A stretch of DNA of 53,799 nucleotides from Roseomonas sp. (GTDB lineage Bacteria; Pseudomonadota; Alphaproteobacteria; Acetobacterales; Acetobacteraceae). The translations under genes and the position numbers were made by a program. The notes under the pieces were generated by a model. That model was not told the origin of the DNA and ran no database searches. It saw nothing but the letters and a program-made list of their open reading frames with translations. Location of the stretch: the NCBI GenBank assembly GCA_020249865.1, contig JADCEV010000009.1, positions 1 to 53,799 of the forward strand. The letters run 5' to 3'. Positions 53,308 to 53,799 of this stretch are shown one piece after another (position 1 is the first letter of the stretch; each line of letters begins with the position of its first letter).

Positions 53308-53799
53308 GATGCCGTCCCATGCCGAACCCACCAGCCATCCACGGCTTCGGTGAGCGCTTCGCGCAGCAGATCATCTTCCAGCCCTTCAAAGGCTTCATGC
53401 AGAAAGGCCTGCACCAGCATGGACCGCGCCTGATCCGCCGGCACGCCGCGGGAGCGCAGATAAAACAGACTATCCGCATCCAAGGCGCCGATGGTGGCAC
53501 CATGACTGCACTTCACATCATCGGCATAGATTTCAAGCTGCGGCTTGCTGTCCATTTCCGCTTCTTCTGAAAGCAGCAAAGCCTGGTTCATCTGATAGCC
53601 ATCGGTCTTTTGCGCTTCACGCCGCACCAGGATCTTGCCCTGGAAAACCCCGCGCGATTGGCCTGCCAAAACGGTCTTGCATGTCTGCCGACTGGCGCAA
53701 TCAGGTGCTGCGTGATCAAGCGCGGTGGTGGTATCCACCAGCGCGCGTCCTGCCGTCAATTGAGCCGTGTTCATATGGCAGGAAGCCTTCGGCCCGGTC
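53304..53799 (-). CDS. sufD: Fe-S cluster assembly protein SufD, C-terminal part (cut by window end)
   Basis: The open frame runs off the right edge, so only the C-terminal 164 residues are visible. It shows the SufB/SufD beta-helix core FQGKILVRREAQKTDGYQMNQ, then YADDVKCSHGATIGALD and FYLRSRGVPADQARSML, typical of SufD. SufD with SufB and SufC forms the scaffold. The stop overlaps the sufS start (ATGA), so the minus-strand order is sufD-S-U-T-A, with sufB and sufC probably further upstream. Confidence 0.93.
   Translation of the reverse strand, partial: TGPKASCHMNTAQLTAGRALVDTTTALDHAAPDCASRQTCKTVLAGQSRGVFQGKILVRREAQKTDGYQMNQALLLSEEAEMDSKPQLEIYADDVKCSHGATIGALDADSLFYLRSRGVPADQARSMLVQAFLHEAFEGLEDDLLREALTEAVDGWWVRHGTAS

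Noticed and set aside
1-53799. CRISPR array
   Set aside because: No regularly spaced short direct repeats or cas genes were found on either strand.

Overview
The window looks like a chromosomal segment of a GC-rich alphaproteobacterium, most likely of the Rhodospirillales/Acetobacteraceae type. This is inferred from gene content and order: dapF-mtaB-ftsY overlapping on one strand, a sufD-S-U-T-A run, an alphaproteobacterial CheZ, and several orphan periplasmic binding proteins with twin-arginine-like leaders. No rRNA, CRISPR array, transposase or integrase gene was seen. One tRNA is present, tRNA-Thr(TGT).

Layout. (1) 18-7819: a MmgE/PrpD dehydratase divergent from a LysR regulator, then a co-directional catabolic run: hydantoinase-like amidohydrolase, small membrane protein, GlcG/HbpS protein, Bug-type binding protein and two tandem D-carbamoylase-like nitrilases. 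(2) 7822-13975: UDP-sugar dehydrogenase, upp, tRNA-Thr, a proline-rich TonB, a small unknown, and a three-gene run (FAA-hydrolase/hydratase-like, creatininase family, AhpD-like). (3) 14230-17262: three abutting genes for sugar modification (epimerase/reductase, three-domain C-methyltransferase-like protein, glycosyltransferase). (4) 17299-18510: an AT-rich insert with one multi-spanning membrane protein gene, bounded by an exact 39-bp direct repeat of the 3' end of lepA. (5) 18472-21540: lepA and an MFS transporter. (6) 21715-32885: one tightly packed nine-gene operon: branched-chain-type ABC transporter (SBP, two permeases, two ATPases), HyuB, HyuA, an isochorismatase-fold protein and a lone molybdenum hydroxylase large subunit. 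(7) 32989-40254: oligopeptide-type SBP, gamma-glutamyltransferase, malate synthase G, an SDR and an intradiol dioxygenase. (8) 40307-48640: housekeeping genes ftsY, mtaB, dapF, cheZ, rpmI, rplT, pheS and pheT. (9) 48762-53799: FkbM-like methyltransferase, MBL-fold hydrolase and the sufA/T/U/S/D genes, with sufD cut by the window edge.

Two catabolic systems stand out. The first pairs a hydantoinase-like ring-opening enzyme with two carbamoylase paralogues; one paralogue keeps the catalytic Glu-Lys-Cys triad but has lost two histidines that are conserved in D-carbamoylases. The second couples a high-affinity ABC importer to ATP-dependent hydantoinase/oxoprolinase subunits, an amidohydrolase-fold enzyme without its cysteine nucleophile, and a Mo-hydroxylase subunit without its FAD and Fe-S partners. 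Together these suggest import and stepwise opening of an N-heterocycle or cyclic amide.

The most unusual structure is the lepA-end insertion. It is a roughly 1.17-kb AT-rich cargo with a single membrane protein, flanked by direct repeats that keep lepA intact. This is the geometry of site-specific integration at a conserved gene's 3' end, but no recombinase is encoded within it.
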